A stretch of 38,345 nt of DNA. Origin: Myxococcus dinghuensis. GTDB taxonomy: Bacteria; Myxococcota; Myxococcia; Myxococcales; Myxococcaceae. Location of the stretch: the NCBI RefSeq assembly GCF_024198235.1, contig NZ_JAKCFB010000063.1:1-38345 (forward strand). Reading direction: 5' to 3'. The notes beneath the pieces were generated by a model that was given only the letters and a program-made list of their open reading frames with translations, did no database searches and was not told where the DNA came from. A program made the translations under genes and the position numbers. Positions 23,616 to 31,204 of this stretch are shown here, one piece after another; the first letter of the stretch is position 1; every line of letters starts with the position of its first letter.

Positions 23616-23618
23616 GCG

Positions 23619-25007
23619 CTACCGGGATTCGGGAAGCGTCCAGTCGAAGGCGAAGCGGTGCGCGCCGCCCGGGGCGCTGTCCATCCACCCGGTGATGCGC
23701 TCGCTGCGCGACAGCAGGGGGCCCAGCTCCGAGCTGGCGGCGAACATCGCGGCCAGTTGCTCGTTGGACATCACGTCCGTCAGCGACACCTGGGACAGCC
23801 CCTGCGCGAGCAGCTTCGGGTCGAGCGAGAAGTCCGCCGCCCGCTCCAGCTTCGCGCCCGTCTCCGGCAGCGCCGCCAGCACGGCCTGCGTCGCCGTCTC
23901 GTCGTTGCCCACCACGAGCTGCTTGCCCTTCAGCCGCACGAAGACGGTGCCGCCCTTCACGCCCAGGGTCCAGCCGTCCTCCAGCACCTTCACGCCGGGG
24001 AAGTCCGAGAGCGGCGCCAGCGCCTTCTTCACCGCCGCCGCGTCCGTCACCTCCGCGGCCACCGCCTGCTTCACCGCGAAGAAGCGCGCCTCCTGCGACC
24101 GCAGCGAGCCGCGCACCTGCACGTTGCGCATGCTCACCAGCATGTTGCCGGTGAGCTGCTTCGCGACCAGGTCCGCCACCGCCTGCACCTGCTCCTTCTG
24201 GCAGGCCGCGCACACGGCCTGGAGGTTCGCGCGCAGCGAGCCCACCGCCTGGGACACGCCCGTCGGCGCCACCGCGACGCGCGAGAAGAGCAGGCCCTCC
24301 GGCTTCATCCCCCCGTAGGGGCTGGCCGCGCGCGCCTGGAACGGCGGCAGCGGCAGCTTCGTCGCCGTGCCGTCCACCTTCAGCACCGTGCCCGTGCCAT
24401 CCAGCCCCAGCACCGTGCCCCCGTTGGTGAGGAACGCCACGCCGGCCACCTTGCCCAGCCGCGCGTCCGGCGCGGGCGCCTTGCCCACCAGCTTCACCGA
24501 CTCCTTGAGCAGCGCCGCGCTGCCTTCGTCCGCCGCGCCGAAGGCACAGACGTCCTTGCCCTTGAGCGCGTAGCCCATGCCGCCGCCGTCGGTGCGCTTC
24601 GTCGTCACCGTGGTGATGCCCTTCGACGTCGTGGGCTTCGTCGGCTCGCCCCCCGCGGCGGTGATGGCCTCCGCCGCCTTCTGCTGGAAGAGCGCCACGT
24701 CCGCCACGCGCATGCAGGACACGCGGCCATCCTCGCGCAGCGACACCGTCGCGGGGCCCGTCGGGTCCAGGCCCACCGCGCTCAACGTCTGGGGGCGCGT
24801 GGGGTCGATGGTGAGGAACGGATGCAGCTCCGCGCTCCACGCCGAGGGGCGCAGCAACGCGGCGTACGTCCCCGCCCGCTCCAGGAAGGCGGACAGCCCC
24901 GTGAGGGCATCCAGCTTGGGGACGTGCACCACCGTCTGAGCGGAGGCCGCCGAGCGGGGCGCGGGAGCCGCGGTCAGCGCGGCGGCGAGGACGAGCGAGG
25001 AGAGCAT
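23619..25007 (-). CDS. Exported protein of unknown function
   Basis: A 462-residue protein with a signal peptide (MLSSLVLAAALTAAPAPRSAASA) and no lipobox; a periplasmic location is inferred. The mature protein alternates strands and helices, with segments such as DALTGLSAFLERAGTYAALL, VAFLTNGGTVLGLDG and LKGKQLVVGNDETATQAVL, and a near-C-terminal helix LSQVSLTDVM. It resembles the myxobacterial proteins often labelled DUF3352-like, but I am not certain of that family. GGAG lies 3-4 bases before the ATG at 25007. A TTGACA lies at 25044-25039, but no matching -10 box is present. Confidence 0.78.
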   Translation of the reverse strand: MLSSLVLAAALTAAPAPRSAASAQTVVHVPKLDALTGLSAFLERAGTYAALLRPSAWSAELHPFLTIDPTRPQTLSAVGLDPTGPATVSLREDGRVSCMRVADVALFQQKAAEAITAAGGEPTKPTTSKGITTVTTKRTDGGGMGYALKGKDVCAFGAADEGSAALLKESVKLVGKAPAPDARLGKVAGVAFLTNGGTVLGLDGTGTVLKVDGTATKLPLPPFQARAASPYGGMKPEGLLFSRVAVAPTGVSQAVGSLRANLQAVCAACQKEQVQAVADLVAKQLTGNMLVSMRNVQVRGSLRSQEARFFAVKQAVAAEVTDAAAVKKALAPLSDFPGVKVLEDGWTLGVKGGTVFVRLKGKQLVVGNDETATQAVLAALPETGAKLERAADFSLDPKLLAQGLSQVSLTDVMSNEQLAAMFAASSELGPLLSRSERITGWMDSAPGGAHRFAFDWTLPESR

Positions 25008-25292
25008 GGTCTCCGTGAGAGCAGCGGGACTCCACCCCTGTCAAGGCGCTCGCGGCCCCGCCGTGGCGCTCCCCCGGTTCACCCCCCACCGAACGGCCAG
25101 TGGTGGACGATGGCGCGCCGGAACGCCCGGGCCCCACGGGTGACACGTCATCCTCCGCCCGCGCCGCGTCCATGACGCGTCAACGACGCTTCCTCGCCCC
25201 GCTGTTCATGAGACGTGTCTCGGGAGCTGTCTCACGCCGCCTGGGCGCAGGGCTTGCACAGGCTCCTCGCGGATTCGGACAACGAGGGGTTC
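25008..25292. other. 285-base divergent spacer
   Basis: The longest gene-free stretch in the window, between the exported unknown (minus) and the trypsin-like gene (plus). It holds the sigma-54-like box and the GAGAC/GTCTC palindrome described separately; nothing else stands out. Confidence 0.5.
25210..25258 (+). promoter_or_regulatory. Candidate sigma-54 promoter with upstream palindrome for the trypsin-like gene
   Basis: GGGCGCAGGGCTTGCA (25243-25258) has GG and GC 10 bases apart and a perfect TTGCA -12 half. Transcription would begin near 25269, giving a 24-base leader with the ribosome site GAGGGG (25284). Just upstream lies the palindrome GAGACGTGTCTC (25210-25221); its TGTCTC half is repeated at 25228-25233. 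These could bind an activator. Activator sites for sigma-54 usually lie further away, so the assignment is tentative. Confidence 0.4.
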
Positions 25293-26147
25293 ATGCGTTC
25301 GGTATGTGCAGTGGTGGCCGCGGTGGGACTGATGGGCTGTGGTGGTGAGCCGGTGGAGCCGTCGCCGCTCGGCGCGGTGGACGCCGTCGGGCAGGAGATC
25401 GTCGGCGGCGTGGAGGCGCGCCCGAACTCCCACCCGTGGATCATCAGCTTGCAGCAGTACGGGAGCCACTTCTGCGGAGGCTCGCTCCTCCGCGTCTCGC
25501 AGAGCGTGGAGGCCTCCGACATCGTCCTCACGGCCGCGCACTGCGTCTATGACGGCACCAGCGGGCTCACCGCGTCCGCGGGCGCTCACGACCTCACCCG
25601 GCCCCCCGCGGGACAGGTCACCGTCCAGGGCTCGCGGACGGTCTACCATCCCCAATACGACCCGGACGCGACGCTCAACGACATCGCCATCGTCAAGCTC
25701 GCGCAGCCCATCCGATTCACGTCGACCATCCAGCCCGTGTTGTTGCCCTCGGCGGGGGCGCAGGTGGCGGACGGCGCGGAGGGGACGGTCGCGGGCTGGG
25801 GCCTGACGCGGGAGGGCGGCTACGACACCTCGTCCATCCTGATGCAGGTGGGAGTTCCGGTCGTCCCCCACCGCACCGTGGCCGCGCAGTACGCGAGCCA
25901 GGGCATCCAGATCGACCCGGTGGCGATGTTCGGCGCCGGCTACACGCAAGGCGGCAAGGATTCGTGCCAGGGTGACAGCGGCGGCCCGCTCGTCTTCAAG
26001 AACGGGGCTGGCAAATTCGTCCAGCAGGGCATCGTGAGCTTCGGCGTGGGCTGCGCGCGGGCCGGGCTGCCCGGCATCTACGCGCGGGTGTCCACCTACA
26101 TCCCGTGGATCAACGCGCAGATCAAGGCCCTGAGCAGCGTGAAGTAG
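25293..26147 (+). CDS. Trypsin-like serine protease, putative lipoprotein
   Basis: A 284-residue S1-family protease. The signal peptide ends in GLMGC, a slightly unusual lipobox (Cys16), so the enzyme may be tethered to the envelope. The mature N-terminus IVGG (residues 36-39) is preceded by QE, not Arg/Lys, so activation must use a glutamate-directed or other protease. Triad: His83 in LTAAHC, Asp130 in LNDIAIVKL, Ser229 in GDSGGP. Asp223, six before the serine, predicts trypsin-like cleavage after Arg/Lys. Cys pairs (CGG/AAHC, SCQGDSGG/GVGC) match the fold. The ATG at 25293 follows GAGG by 5 bases. Role probably extracellular or periplasmic protein digestion or processing. Confidence 0.9.
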   Translation: MRSVCAVVAAVGLMGCGGEPVEPSPLGAVDAVGQEIVGGVEARPNSHPWIISLQQYGSHFCGGSLLRVSQSVEASDIVLTAAHCVYDGTSGLTASAGAHDLTRPPAGQVTVQGSRTVYHPQYDPDATLNDIAIVKLAQPIRFTSTIQPVLLPSAGAQVADGAEGTVAGWGLTREGGYDTSSILMQVGVPVVPHRTVAAQYASQGIQIDPVAMFGAGYTQGGKDSCQGDSGGPLVFKNGAGKFVQQGIVSFGVGCARAGLPGIYARVSTYIPWINAQIKALSSVK

Positions 26148-26171
26148 TCCGTCCAGTGCCCGGGAACTTCC

Positions 26172-26216
26172 CGGTGGAGCCGCGGCGCGAAGCCAGTCCG
26201 CACCGCTGCTCCACCG
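26172..26216. terminator. 9-bp inverted repeat between convergent genes
   Basis: CGGTGGAGC (26172-26180) and GCTCCACCG (26208-26216) pair perfectly with a 27-base loop, in the 108-base gap after the trypsin-like gene. A shorter near-palindrome CCGGGAA-C-TTCCCGG precedes it. Confidence 0.45.
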
Positions 26217-26255
26217 TTCCCCCCCTCGAAGCCCCGGGCGCTGGCCGGCTCGCCG

Positions 26256-26729
26256 TCAGAGCCGGCCGGTGTTGGCCCAGTCGATCATCCGCTCCGCCAG
26301 GTCCTGCGCGTTGCGTCGCAGGTAGGCCAGTTGGAGCATCTGGTCGTCCGACTCGGCCAGCGTCATGCGCCGCGTCAGCAGGTCCGCGAACCGGACCACC
26401 TGCGCGATGCTGATGCAGTCCGTGTCCTCCGCCACACCGGCGAAGCGCGCGACCTCCGCGTCCACTTCCAGACCCTCGTCGACCAGCGCCTTCACCAGCG
26501 CCTCCCGGGACACGGGCGTCTCGAACTCCTGCGGGTCGCGGAGCTGGCGACGCCACGGTTGGGCCTCCCAACGCACACGGGCAGGGTCCCGAGGGACCCG
26601 GTTCCATCTTGGAGGCGTGTTCACTCGTCCCTGCATCTGCATGCCGGTGAGGCCCGGCGTTCCGAAGTCCAGGTTCATCAGTGCCCCCTCTCCACCACGG
26701 GGTCTGCCCACGAGCGTGACCGACGTCAT
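26256..26729 (-). CDS. Small soluble protein of unknown function
   Basis: A 157-residue protein. The N-terminal third (GVNTPPRWNRVPRDPARVRWEAQPW-like Arg/Pro-rich stretch) looks disordered; the rest is helical (EALVKALVDEGLEVDAEVARFAG; QVVRFADLLTRRMTLAESDD; LAYLRRNAQDLAERMIDWANT). No family is recognised. The ATG at 26729 has GGAGGA 4 bases upstream; a second possible start at 26678 follows a purine-rich GGAGAGGGGG. It is divergent from the large methyltransferase fusion, with about 140 bases between starts, so the two may share control. Confidence 0.65.
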   Translation of the reverse strand: MTSVTLVGRPRGGEGALMNLDFGTPGLTGMQMQGRVNTPPRWNRVPRDPARVRWEAQPWRRQLRDPQEFETPVSREALVKALVDEGLEVDAEVARFAGVAEDTDCISIAQVVRFADLLTRRMTLAESDDQMLQLAYLRRNAQDLAERMIDWANTGRL

Positions 26730-26831
26730 GACTTCCTCCATCCCACCCACCACGTGCCTAAGACGCCCCACGCGGGGATTCTTGATGCGCGCGGTCGCGC
26801 CAAACTGTTGCGTACGGACGCCACGGGTTCG

Positions 26832-26869
26832 TTGACAGGGGGCGGGTCGCTCGGGACAGTCCGCGCGCC
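26832..26869 (+). promoter_or_regulatory. Promoter (TTGACA / 17 / GACAGT) next to the start codon; likely leaderless
   Basis: TTGACA (26832-26837) is a perfect -35 box; 17 bases later lies GACAGT (26855-26860), matching three of six -10 positions. Transcription would begin at about 26867-26870, i.e. at or next to the ATG at 26870. The 9 bases before the ATG (CCGCGCGCC) contain no ribosome site, which fits a leaderless mRNA. Confidence 0.55.
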
Positions 26870-29800
26870 ATGGCGACCTATCCCGCGTCTCCCCGAGAAG
26901 CCTTCCACCTGCTGCGCGCACTCTCCGAGGACCTGTCCCACCCGGAGCGTCGTGCCCACGCGCGGGTGGAGCTGCGCGAACTGGCGGAGCTGTCGCGGGA
27001 GCGGCCCGAGTCGGCGCCGCTGCGGCTGGTGACGGTGACGGTGGCGGCGGGGGCGTCGCAGGAGCGGCTGGAGCTGTTCCTGCTCCCCTCCATCTTCGCC
27101 CCGGAGGCGTGGGCCTATACGTTCCTCGAGGGGCTGCTGCACGTCCCCCTGGACGAGTACACCGGCAAGCGGCTGGTGGAGGTGGGCGCGGGCTCCGGGT
27201 GGATCTGCATCGCGCTGGCGAAGTTCACGCGCCTTTCGCACATCCACGGCGCGGACCTCAATCCGCACTCGCCGGTGGTGGCCCGCTGTAACGCGTGGCT
27301 CAACGGAGACGAGACACTCGTATCCCGGCTGTCCTTCGGGGAGAGCGACCTGCTGCGCGGCGTGTCGGGCGACCCGCCGTGGGACTTCGTGGTGGGCTGC
27401 ATCCCGCAGGTGCTGCGCACGGAGGAGCTGCCCGCGGAGCTGTCCCAGGCGGACGAGCAGGCCCTGTACGACCTCTCCAACTACTGCACGTTGCAGAACG
27501 TGTACGAGGACCACTTCGGCCTGGGGCTCATCGCGCGGCTGTTGGACGAGGTGCCGGAGCGGCTGGCGCCCACGGGGCGGCTGCTGCTCAACCTGGCGGG
27601 CCGTCCGGGCCGGCCCATCATCGACCGGATGTTCACGCGGCGCGGCTTCACCACGCGGGTGCGCGTGGCGCGGCGGGTGATGCAGGCGGCGGACACGGAC
27701 ATCCGCCCGCTGGTGGCGCTGGAGCAGCGCACCGGGCGCGAGTTCGAGTTCTTCATGGAGGCGCGCAGCCCGGAGCCGCTGCGCGCGGCCACCGCGCTGG
27801 GGTGGCTGCAGGCGGGGCACCCGGTGTGGCACGAGGTCGCCGTATGGGAGGCGCACCTGACGCGGCCCCGCGAGACGCTGGCCCTGCGGCAGGCCCTGCG
27901 GGAGCTGGGCGCGTCCGCGCTCCAGGAGGAGCTGGACCTGGGGGCCACGTCGCCGGAGCAGCTGGGCTTCGTCGCGGCGCTGGCGGGGCGGCTGGCGAAG
28001 GGGCCGCTGCTGCCGTACGCGCACGAGGCGGGGGACGCGTCGTTCCGGGGGCAGGTGGCGCGCTACCTGGAGCGCTACTTCGGCCTGCGGCTGGCGAAGG
28101 AGGAGGTGTTCGTCGCGCCCGAGCGCGAGCAGGCGGTGTACTCGCTGCTGATGGCCACGTGCGACCCGGGCGACGAGGTGCTGGTGTCGCGCAACCTGCA
28201 CCCGCTCTACGCGCGGGCGCTGGAGAAGGCGGGCGTGCGCGCCACGGTGACGCACAGCACGCTGTCGGAGATTCGCCGGCTGGTGTCCGCCTTCGACGTG
28301 AAGATGGTGCTGCTCACGGTGGAGAAGGGCGAGCGCACCAACCTGGCGGTGCTGCGCGACATCCTCGCGGAGACGGCGCGGCGGGGCATCTGGGTGGTGC
28401 TGGACGAGAGCGCCTTCTTCAACATCACCGGCGAGGTGGAGCCGCTCACGCTGTTCGAGTTCCTGGCGCGCGAGCCGTACGCGCCCAACCTCGTGGTGCT
28501 CTACGGGCTGGTGAAGAACGCGGTGTGGCCGGACCTGGAGCTGACGCTCCTGTTGCCCGTGCCGGAGCCCCTGCGCGGCGACCTGGAGGTGGCGGCGGAG
28601 GTGACGTACTCGCGCATCAGCACGCTGGCGCAGTGGTTCTACGAGCGGACGTTCGCGGACCTCCTGTCCTTCCGCATCTCCTTCGCGGAGGCGGAGGCGC
28701 CGGGGCCGCGGGGCGCGCCGGTGGTGACGCTGCCGCGCTCGTCGCGCATCCGGAAGCTCGCGGGGTACCCGGCCTTCGCGCCCAAGGTCTTCCGCGACGA
28801 CGACCCGGAGCTGGTGCGCCTGGACTACGGCGAGAACGAGGGGCCGCTGCCGCAGCCGCTCATCGAGGGGCTCGTCGCCGCCTCGGCCGCGCCGCGCGAG
28901 TCCGGCGCGCAGACGGGCCTGTCGGAGGCCGTGGCGGCCTTCCTCCTGGAGACGCGCGCCTCGCGCTACGTGCCGGAGGAGCTGGTCGTGGCGCCGGGGG
29001 TGTGGCCGCTCATCCACCACCTGGGCGTGGCCCTGCGCAAGCGGCTGGGGCGCACGCCCCGCGTGTTCGTGGCCACGCCGTGCTACGGCGTCCTGCCGCC
29101 CACGTTCGTCTCCGCCGGGTGTGACGTGGAGCAGGGCCCGCTGACGCAGTTGTTGGCGCGGCGGGGGCAGGGCGCGGCGCCGGACGTCGTCGTCGTCTCG
29201 CAGCCCTCCAACCCCACGGGCGTCTACGTGGCGCGCGAGGAGCTGGTGGCGCTGGCCAGCTACGTGGTGGAGCAGCGGTGCCTGCTGGTGTCGGACGAAA
29301 TCTTCGGGCTGGTCAACCTCACCAGCCCCACGGCGGAGACGGTGCACAGCCCGGTGACGCTGGAGGGCGCGGTGCCCGGCGTGGGCGCGCGCACGGTGGT
29401 GCTCGGGGGGCTGTCCAAGGAGTTCGCCGCGGGCGGGTTGCGCGTGGGGTGGCTCGCCACCCGGGACCGGGCGCTGGCGTCGGCGGTGCGCGAGGCGGGG
29501 CCGGGCGTGCTGCACCTGGTCACCGCGCGCGCGGCGGCCTACCTCTACGCGGCGTACGCGCGGGGACCGGAGGGGCAGTTGCTCTATCCCCCGCGCCACC
29601 GCGCCCTGCGCGCCTTCCTCACGAAGATGCGGCGCGAGCTGGCGGAGCTGCGCGACCTGGTCCTCCACGCCCTGCCCGGGGACGGGCGCGCGGAGGTGGG
29701 GGACGTGGGCGGACTCTTCGTCGCGCCCCGCATGACCGCGTGGCTGGGACAGACGGTCGACGGCGAGACGCTCACCCCGGAGAACCTGCCGCGCGTGCTG

Positions 29801-29956
29801 TACGCGCACACGCACGTCGTGGTGAATGGCGGTCCGTGGTGTGGTGATTCGGAGCGCGTGCGCGCCGTCTTCTCCATCCCCCGCGGGAAGCTGATGACGG
29901 CGTGCGAGCGGCTGAAGGCCTTCGGCGCGAAGCTCGGCCCGGCGAAGGGCGGCTGA
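26870..29956 (+). CDS. Plant-type methionine S-methyltransferase homologue: methyltransferase fused to two aminotransferase modules
   Basis: A 1028-residue cytoplasmic protein. Residues 65-300 are a class I SAM methyltransferase: LLPSIFAPEAW (71-81), SAM loop VEVGAGSGW (103-111), acidic GADLNP (127-132), then VGCIPQ (175-180), LSNYC (202-206), EDHFGLGLIAR (213-223), AGRPG (243-247), QAADTDI (272-278). These match my memory of plant methionine S-methyltransferase (SAM + Met to S-methylmethionine), which has the same length and order. Residues about 380-610 form an aminotransferase fold (CDPGDEVLV; LDES 511-514; GLVKN with Lys549). Residues about 645-1020 form a second: QPSNPTG (778-784), SDEIFG with Asp809, GGLSKEF with Lys850, FSIPRG with Arg1005. 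This module looks catalytically complete. Product and partners are unproven; a bifunctional methylation-transamination enzyme is possible. See promoter entry for the start. Confidence 0.85.
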   Translation: MATYPASPREAFHLLRALSEDLSHPERRAHARVELRELAELSRERPESAPLRLVTVTVAAGASQERLELFLLPSIFAPEAWAYTFLEGLLHVPLDEYTGKRLVEVGAGSGWICIALAKFTRLSHIHGADLNPHSPVVARCNAWLNGDETLVSRLSFGESDLLRGVSGDPPWDFVVGCIPQVLRTEELPAELSQADEQALYDLSNYCTLQNVYEDHFGLGLIARLLDEVPERLAPTGRLLLNLAGRPGRPIIDRMFTRRGFTTRVRVARRVMQAADTDIRPLVALEQRTGREFEFFMEARSPEPLRAATALGWLQAGHPVWHEVAVWEAHLTRPRETLALRQALRELGASALQEELDLGATSPEQLGFVAALAGRLAKGPLLPYAHEAGDASFRGQVARYLERYFGLRLAKEEVFVAPEREQAVYSLLMATCDPGDEVLVSRNLHPLYARALEKAGVRATVTHSTLSEIRRLVSAFDVKMVLLTVEKGERTNLAVLRDILAETARRGIWVVLDESAFFNITGEVEPLTLFEFLAREPYAPNLVVLYGLVKNAVWPDLELTLLLPVPEPLRGDLEVAAEVTYSRISTLAQWFYERTFADLLSFRISFAEAEAPGPRGAPVVTLPRSSRIRKLAGYPAFAPKVFRDDDPELVRLDYGENEGPLPQPLIEGLVAASAAPRESGAQTGLSEAVAAFLLETRASRYVPEELVVAPGVWPLIHHLGVALRKRLGRTPRVFVATPCYGVLPPTFVSAGCDVEQGPLTQLLARRGQGAAPDVVVVSQPSNPTGVYVAREELVALASYVVEQRCLLVSDEIFGLVNLTSPTAETVHSPVTLEGAVPGVGARTVVLGGLSKEFAAGGLRVGWLATRDRALASAVREAGPGVLHLVTARAAAYLYAAYARGPEGQLLYPPRHRALRAFLTKMRRELAELRDLVLHALPGDGRAEVGDVGGLFVAPRMTAWLGQTVDGETLTPENLPRVLYAHTHVVVNGGPWCGDSERVRAVFSIPRGKLMTACERLKAFGAKLGPAKGG

Positions 29957-29989
29957 CGCCACGTTGCGGGCGGCACGCCTGTTCACGCG

Positions 29990-29999
29990 GGGACAGTCC
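29990..29999 (+). promoter_or_regulatory. GGGACAGTCC element, also present at the methyltransferase fusion promoter
   Basis: The 10-mer GGGACAGTCC (core GGAC-A-GTCC, a palindrome) occurs here, upstream of the PRMT-like gene, and at 26853-26862, where it overlaps the -10 box of the methyltransferase fusion gene. It may be a shared operator or only a shared -10-like sequence. Confidence 0.3.
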
Positions 30000-30112
30000 T
30001 CCTGCCCCCGCGCTGGATGGGGATGGTCGAGAAAATCCGGCATGGTCTGGAATTCCTGCTCCGAGTCCCGGCCCCCGCCGGGACGGGAGTTCCCCCCTGC
30101 ACCGGGAATGAC

Positions 30113-31111
30113 ATGGCGAATCTGCTCGACCTGCCTCGACAGGCATTGATGGACCTGCGCTCACGGCTGAGTCATCTGCCGCTGGTCTCCCAGTTGCCGC
30201 TGCGCAACGTGGTGCCGGACAGCCTGGCCTTGTCCAGTCCCGCGCCCCAGGACTCGGCGCTGGCGGACCCGGCGCGGGTGTTGGCGTGGCAGAAGGCGTG
30301 TGAGCGGTATGTCCGTCCGGGGCACGTGGTGATGGACGTGTGCTCCGGCACGGGGCTGCGCACCTTCGTGGCGGCGGCGCGGCGTCCCCGGCGGCTGTAC
30401 GCGGTGGACGGCACGCGGCTGTTGGACACGGCGCAGTGGGTGGCGCGGCGCAACGGCCTGGAGGACATCGACTTCGTGCGCGCGCACCCGTGGCACTACC
30501 AGCCGCCGGAGAAGGTGGACGTGCTGCTGCACGAGCTGCTGGGGGACGCCCTGTTCGACGCGGGGCTGGTGCCGAGGATGCTGGACCTGCGCTCGCGGCT
30601 GCTCAAGCCGGGGGGCCGCATCCTGCCCAACCGCTTCGAGGTCTTCATGGAGCCGGTGCAGCTGCGCGACGAGGCGTGCATCCCCTTCATCTGGAGCCAG
30701 CGCTTCCCCAGCGTGGACTACAGCTGCCTGCAGACGCTGCGCGAGGCGATGAACCCCTCGTACTTCACGCGCGTGGTGCGCTCGTACGAGGTGGACCACC
30801 TGCTGTGCGACCCGGAGCCGGCCTTCGCCTTCGACCTGGAGACGATGATGGCGGACGGGCTGCCGCACCGCGTGCGCTTCGAGCGGCCCGTGGTGGAGGA
30901 GGGGCGCGTGGACGGCTTCTGCCTCTTCTACAAGGTCGCCTTCGACGCGGAGCTGTCCTTCACCGTGTCGCCCCTGCGCGGGCAGAACCACGCGGGGATG
31001 ATGCTGCTGCGCACCGACTCGCGCGAGTTCGAGCGCTTCGAGACGCTCTCCTTCGAGGTGGAGCTGGCGGACCCCGCCGACGTGCGCACCTGGCGCTGGC
31101 ACTTCTGCTGA
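30113..31111 (+). CDS. Protein-arginine-methyltransferase-like SAM methyltransferase
   Basis: A 332-residue cytoplasmic enzyme with PRMT architecture. The SAM loop VMDVCSGTGLRT (73-84) and acidic YAVDG (96-100) are followed by VDVLLHELLGDALFDAG (135-151), which aligns with the PRMT double-E loop: the first Glu (E141) is kept, the second is Ala/Asp (149-150). Then LLKPGGRILPNR matches the PRMT strand. A C-terminal barrel follows, with GFCLFYKVAF and VSPLRGQNHAG where PRMTs have TSP...THW; the His is kept, the Trp lost. Substrate may therefore differ from arginine. The ATG at 30113 has only weak GGGA; an in-frame ATG at 30017 would add 32 residues. It follows the methyltransferase fusion gene by 156 bases. 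Confidence 0.82.
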   Translation: MANLLDLPRQALMDLRSRLSHLPLVSQLPLRNVVPDSLALSSPAPQDSALADPARVLAWQKACERYVRPGHVVMDVCSGTGLRTFVAAARRPRRLYAVDGTRLLDTAQWVARRNGLEDIDFVRAHPWHYQPPEKVDVLLHELLGDALFDAGLVPRMLDLRSRLLKPGGRILPNRFEVFMEPVQLRDEACIPFIWSQRFPSVDYSCLQTLREAMNPSYFTRVVRSYEVDHLLCDPEPAFAFDLETMMADGLPHRVRFERPVVEEGRVDGFCLFYKVAFDAELSFTVSPLRGQNHAGMMLLRTDSREFERFETLSFEVELADPADVRTWRWHFC

Positions 31112-31204
31112 GCGAGGAGGGGAGCGCGGCGGGTGCTCGCGGGTGGACATCTCCCGGTGGGGAGGGTCCTCCCGCGCGGGGTCGTGGCTAGCTTGCATCC
31201 CGGC

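Noticed and set aside
25016..25044. TTGACA as promoter for the exported protein at 23619-25007
   Set aside because: No -10-like hexamer at 16-18 bases, and the implied start would exclude the good GGAG ribosome site.
26726..30043. Minus-strand open frame of 1105 codons opposite the methyltransferase fusion
   Set aside because: Its His/Arg/Gln-rich translation is the antisense shadow of a GC-rich gene; the plus strand has clear enzyme motifs.
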